A stretch of 64,000 nt of DNA, from positions 1 to 64,000 of the forward strand of contig CAZHYQ010000008.1 in the NCBI GenBank assembly GCA_964536805.1, read 5' to 3'. The notes below the pieces were generated by a model. That model had not been told where the DNA came from. It was given only the letters and a program-made list of their open reading frames with translations, and did not search any database. This document shows, in pieces, positions 60,943-64,000 of the stretch. Within the stretch, counting starts at the first letter, position 1. Each line of letters opens with the position of its first letter. Source of the stretch: Longilinea sp964536805 (GTDB lineage Bacteria > Chloroflexota > Anaerolineae > Anaerolineales > Anaerolineaceae). The translations under genes were made by a program, and so were the position numbers.

Positions 60943-62393
60943 GGATTCGCCTCCTCCGAATGATTCAGCAGCGACGCCAGGTACAGGCCGGTGCGCCGAC
61001 CAGCGCTACCGTCGGTGAAGGTCACCTCCTCGCGGATGAACTGCTCGCGCTCTGCGCGCTGCGCGTCGGGTGAGACCAGGTAATGGTTGACCGCTTCAAG
61101 CAATTCGGCTTCGTTTAGTGCAACCCGGCCCGATTTTGAGCGGCGGAAGCGCTGGTGCGTGGGCCATTCGCCAATTTTAGACAACGGCAACGAGAATTTG
61201 CGCGGCGTATTCCAACCGCCGGGGGTATCGAAGCACACCGCCACGATCGGCCGACCGTAAATGGAAGTCTCGACCACCATGGTTGAATAGACCGTCAAAA
61301 AGACGTCGGCATAGGCCATCATGGAGGCTTTTTCGGGCATATCTTCGCCCGAATAATGCCCCATTTCGCCGCCCAATGCCACCGGCTCGACCACGTGCAC
61401 GTGCGGCATCTCGCTCGCCAACTTCCGGATGGCTTCGCGTTCCTTTTCAAACAGCGAACCCGGCATAAAGTGATTGGGATGCAGACGCACCAGGAGCTGG
61501 CTGGGCTGCGCCAACTGGTCGGAATTCACCAGGCGCGCCAAGGCTTCCACATTGCGATAGTTTGGCGAGAAGGAAACGAAACTGGCAGCATATGCCAATA
61601 GTTTTCGCTGCGGGTCCAGACCGTGCAGCTGGAAATAATCTTCGCGCGGCATGACCCATTCGCGCCGGAAATAGCCGTCATAGGAGGGGATGCCGCCAAT
61701 GTTTACGCAGGCCGGATCCCAATCCGAGCCCAGCACCAGTTCCTGCTTTTGCAGCTCCGACCAGCAGGTGATCGCATCCACCGGCGCGCCTGGCAGGCTG
61801 TAGCTGCTTGGGTTATCCCAGCCGACCACCACGGCGGCTGTTTTTACTCCGCGCTGGGCGGCTTCGCGCAGCAGGTAGCGGTCCAAGCGCCAGCCCGCCG
61901 TGCTGGCAACCACCAGGCCGGGTTGATATTTTTCGAACAAATCGGCGTAGAGGTTCGGCGTAAAGCGCAGTTGGCGCTCGCGTAGAATGCGGCGCGCACC
62001 AGCTGAACGGCGCAGCGCGGCGATCGCCAGGCGTGCCAGTGGCATCCACACCCGCCGACGGTTGGGTTCTTCCACCGCCACCTGGCGCACGTAGCTGTCC
62101 ATGGCTTCGGTGTTGATGCGGTTGGAACTGCCCACCCGCCGCAAAAAGTGCAGCCACCACTGTTCATCCTGTTTGTAGCTCTTCTCATAGGCGCGCGCCT
62201 GGGCAAAGCGCAGTCCTTCCACAATCAGGCCAGGCTTTTGATACCAACTGGCGACCTGCTCCTTAAGTGCATCATCCGTCAAGAGAACGACTTCAATGCC
62301 CTGATCCAGCAGCGTTGATACAACATCGCTTTGCAGAAAATAAACGATTGCCAAACCGTGATCAGCGCTGATGAAGATGCGTTTGGTAGACAT
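60939..62393 (-). CDS. GT-B protein, CDP-glycerol/UDP-sugar transferase-like
   Basis: A 484-residue soluble protein with a GT-B layout. The N-terminal FISADHGLAIVYFLQSDVVS and the C-terminal VRLHPNHFMPGSLF, MMAYADVFLTVYSTMVVETS and PIVAVCF resemble glycosyl- and glycerophosphotransferases. The motif S-T-M-V-V-E-T-S is the usual donor-site region. A role in glycan or teichoic-like polymer addition fits the cluster; donor unknown. Confidence 0.82.
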   Translation of the reverse strand: MSTKRIFISADHGLAIVYFLQSDVVSTLLDQGIEVVLLTDDALKEQVASWYQKPGLIVEGLRFAQARAYEKSYKQDEQWWLHFLRRVGSSNRINTEAMDSYVRQVAVEEPNRRRVWMPLARLAIAALRRSAGARRILRERQLRFTPNLYADLFEKYQPGLVVASTAGWRLDRYLLREAAQRGVKTAAVVVGWDNPSSYSLPGAPVDAITCWSELQKQELVLGSDWDPACVNIGGIPSYDGYFRREWVMPREDYFQLHGLDPQRKLLAYAASFVSFSPNYRNVEALARLVNSDQLAQPSQLLVRLHPNHFMPGSLFEKEREAIRKLASEMPHVHVVEPVALGGEMGHYSGEDMPEKASMMAYADVFLTVYSTMVVETSIYGRPIVAVCFDTPGGWNTPRKFSLPLSKIGEWPTHQRFRRSKSGRVALNEAELLEAVNHYLVSPDAQRAEREQFIREEVTFTDGSAGRRTGLYLASLLNHSEEANP

Positions 62394-62428
62394 AATTTAT
62401 CTAACGGACTCCGGTATGAAAATATCCA

Positions 62429-63391
62429 TCACTTGCGGTCGTAATACCAGCGGAAGATGGCATCATAGATGCCAAGAAGCGCGCGTTTGAGCGGCGGAAA
62501 GTCGAGCAGTACATTCCGCCGTTGGCCCGCCGCGGATTGCGGTTTACCGGTACCGCCTGGCGCCTTGACATTGCGCAAGGTGTTGCTCATGTTCAACGAA
62601 TAGACCTCCGGCAGCATCAAACGCAGCAACCCGGCTTCGTTGAGGCGCTGGTCCAATTGTTTGACCTGTCCCATCGGACGGTCCATACTGAAAGGCAGGA
62701 ACTGCTGCAGGGTAGATTTGTAAGCCACAAACTGCCAGTGCGATGCGCCGATCAAAGCGGACAGGCCGCGGTACTGCACACGGATATCTTCTGTGGCATC
62801 ATAACGTTGCCGAATCTCGGTCTCATCCTGCCCCAGGCTGAGATCGAATTCAAGGAAATCCTCCCAGCGGATGAACTGGCCCCGCTCCACTTTTACCTCG
62901 GGGGTGTTTTCAGCCCAGGCCAATGTCCGGCTGCAGGTTTCCGGGTTGGTGCGAATGGGACGCGAGGTTACCATGCCGACATTCGGGTAGGTTTCCAACA
63001 ACTCGACGCTCTTCTTCAACCAGCCGGGAGAAAAAAGGACGTCGCTGTCGGCGTAGGCGATAATCTCGCCGGGAGCGCCCGCCAGGATGATATTCCATGC
63101 GCCGCCCTTGCCCAGGTTCTTTTCGGAAAGCAGCAGATATTGAATGCGGCCAGCCTGGCGTTCCGCCACCAGCCAATCCTGCACTTCCGGGCAGGAGCCG
63201 TTATCGAACACCATCAGGTCCATCGGCAAGCCCGGGTCATTGCGCAGGCTTTCCAGGCAGACCTTCAACACATCCCAGGTCTCGGCATAAAAACCGCTGG
63301 TAAAGGGAATGTAGTTCAATACTGCCGCGGTAATGCGGGCGGGTTTGGCCACATCCTTGACGAATTTCGCCGGGTTCTGTCCAATGCGCAT
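62429..63391 (-). CDS. GT2-like glycosyltransferase
   Basis: A 320-residue protein. VLNYIPFTSGFYAETWDVLK opens the fold, followed by FDNGSCPEVQDWL, SEKNLGKGGAWNIILAGAPG and the acidic YADSDVLFSPGW, the metal/donor DxD. Further down, PIRTNPETCSRT and an acidic insert are unusual for GT2. It may transfer a hexose or acidic sugar. A short soluble C-terminus with basic residues follows. Confidence 0.84.
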   Translation of the reverse strand: MRIGQNPAKFVKDVAKPARITAAVLNYIPFTSGFYAETWDVLKVCLESLRNDPGLPMDLMVFDNGSCPEVQDWLVAERQAGRIQYLLLSEKNLGKGGAWNIILAGAPGEIIAYADSDVLFSPGWLKKSVELLETYPNVGMVTSRPIRTNPETCSRTLAWAENTPEVKVERGQFIRWEDFLEFDLSLGQDETEIRQRYDATEDIRVQYRGLSALIGASHWQFVAYKSTLQQFLPFSMDRPMGQVKQLDQRLNEAGLLRLMLPEVYSLNMSNTLRNVKAPGGTGKPQSAAGQRRNVLLDFPPLKRALLGIYDAIFRWYYDRK

Positions 63392-63398
63392 TCTTCAC

Positions 63399-64000
63399 CT
63401 ACCCCAGTTGAATCCTGCGGTGCAGCCGCTGGCTTAACCAAGCGCGCGCTTCCCCATAGGCACGCACTGGATGAAAAATGGCATGGCTCAGGCGGCCCAG
63501 GCCAACCGAACGCAGCCCCACCAACGGAAAAATCTCCGCCTCCCGCCAAAAATGCTGCCAGGTAAATGGGACAGGCAGCAAGCGCCCGCCAACCAGACGG
63601 CGGTTGCAATCGAGCAATGTAAATCGGGTCATCATGCGCCCGCCTGCCAGCCGGATATTCTCGCCTGTTTCGGGCAACTTGTAGTGCGGTTGTCCGCCGG
63701 GCAGGTGGCTGTAATCGTGATTCTGGTGCGCGATTTGAATAGCAGACGTGGCATCCACCACCGGCCAGCCCTGGCGGCGCGCCTGGTAGATCATCCAGTT
63801 GTCCCAGCCAGCACGCCCAATGGCAAAATCAGGCATCCAGGCAAAACAGTCGCGCGGGTAGAGAAAATAATCCGATCCAGTCGGAGGGTGTAGCGACCCG
63901 CTCGTCCGTATTCTTTGCCGCAATTCCTCCGGCCAGCCCGCGCCAAAACCCAATTCGCCCTTCACCTCCAGGTCCCAGCGCTGCCCGACGGCCAGGAAGG
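63399..64000 (-). CDS. Partial glycan-cluster protein, cut by the right edge
   Basis: Only the C-terminal 200 residues lie in the window; the frame stays open to the right edge (upstream FLAVGQRWDLEVKGELGF continues it), so the apparent GTG at 63965 is probably not the true start. Visible parts: SDYFLYPRDCFAWMPDFAIG, GWDNWMIYQARRQGWPVVDA and IQIAHQNHDYSHLPGG, a soluble region like C-terminal domains of GT2-associated proteins. The final 20 residues are Arg-rich. Function not assigned. Confidence 0.7.
   Translation of the reverse strand, partial: FLAVGQRWDLEVKGELGFGAGWPEELRQRIRTSGSLHPPTGSDYFLYPRDCFAWMPDFAIGRAGWDNWMIYQARRQGWPVVDATSAIQIAHQNHDYSHLPGGQPHYKLPETGENIRLAGGRMMTRFTLLDCNRRLVGGRLLPVPFTWQHFWREAEIFPLVGLRSVGLGRLSHAIFHPVRAYGEARAWLSQRLHRRIQLG

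Noticed and set aside
62522..63565. A 347-residue plus-strand frame.
   Set aside because: Shadow of the GT2-like gene at 62429 and the partial edge gene.

Overview
The window looks like chromosomal DNA of a Chloroflexota bacterium, probably class Anaerolineae. This is inferred from gene content (DUF3048 and DUF2085/DUF4126 proteins, a DUF4388/small-GTPase module, a Reg_prop sensor kinase with a HisKA_3 core, a ThiN-ThiB-ThiP thiamine operon) and moderately GC-rich coding DNA. No rRNA, transposase, integrase or CRISPR array was seen.

Left edge (0-0.7 kb): tRNA-Gly(GCC) and tRNA-Cys(GCA), each followed by a terminator. Behind tRNA-Cys lies an unusual tandem series of decaying copies of its T-arm/acceptor end, each joined to a terminator-like hairpin.

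Housekeeping region (0.7-31 kb): a membrane-anchored cytochrome c with one damaged heme motif, a GNAT acetyltransferase, a stand-alone ParB-like protein, a 1234-residue sensor kinase, Fe-type superoxide dismutase, class I aldolase, a class V aminotransferase, a beta-lactamase-fold hydrolase, a histidine phosphatase, several conserved DUF proteins and an unlisted 42-residue membrane peptide. Thiamine genes run right to left from a consensus promoter through a TPP riboswitch and a terminator into thiN-thiB-thiP. A matching ATPase gene (thiQ-like) lies further on, cut off by an opposing secreted sugar-dehydrogenase gene and a 178-bp inverted-repeat element. Next come a DUF4388/Ras-like GTPase/unknown three-gene unit, an XPB/Ssl2-like helicase-associated protein, glycine C-acetyltransferase (kbl), a Cys-rich small protein and a lipoprotein sugar dehydrogenase.

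Glycan region (31-64 kb): about 25 close-packed or overlapping minus-strand genes for surface polysaccharide or glycoprotein glycans. They include eight large GT-C-like membrane proteins, four or five GT2 glycosyltransferases, two GT-B/capsule-type proteins, a methyltransferase and a sulfatase-fold membrane protein. A nonulosonic (sialic/legionaminic-like) acid set is present: NeuB-like synthase, a cytidylyltransferase-HAD fusion, a second cytidylyltransferase, two SDRs, a 2-hydroxyacid dehydrogenase and a Gfo/Idh/MocA dehydrogenase. No flippase, polymerase or ligase was recognised; the cluster runs off the right edge.

The most unusual items are the tRNA-Cys tail array, the split thiamine operon, the heme-motif defect, the GTPase module, the GT-C/FG-GAP fusion and the minimal NeuB.
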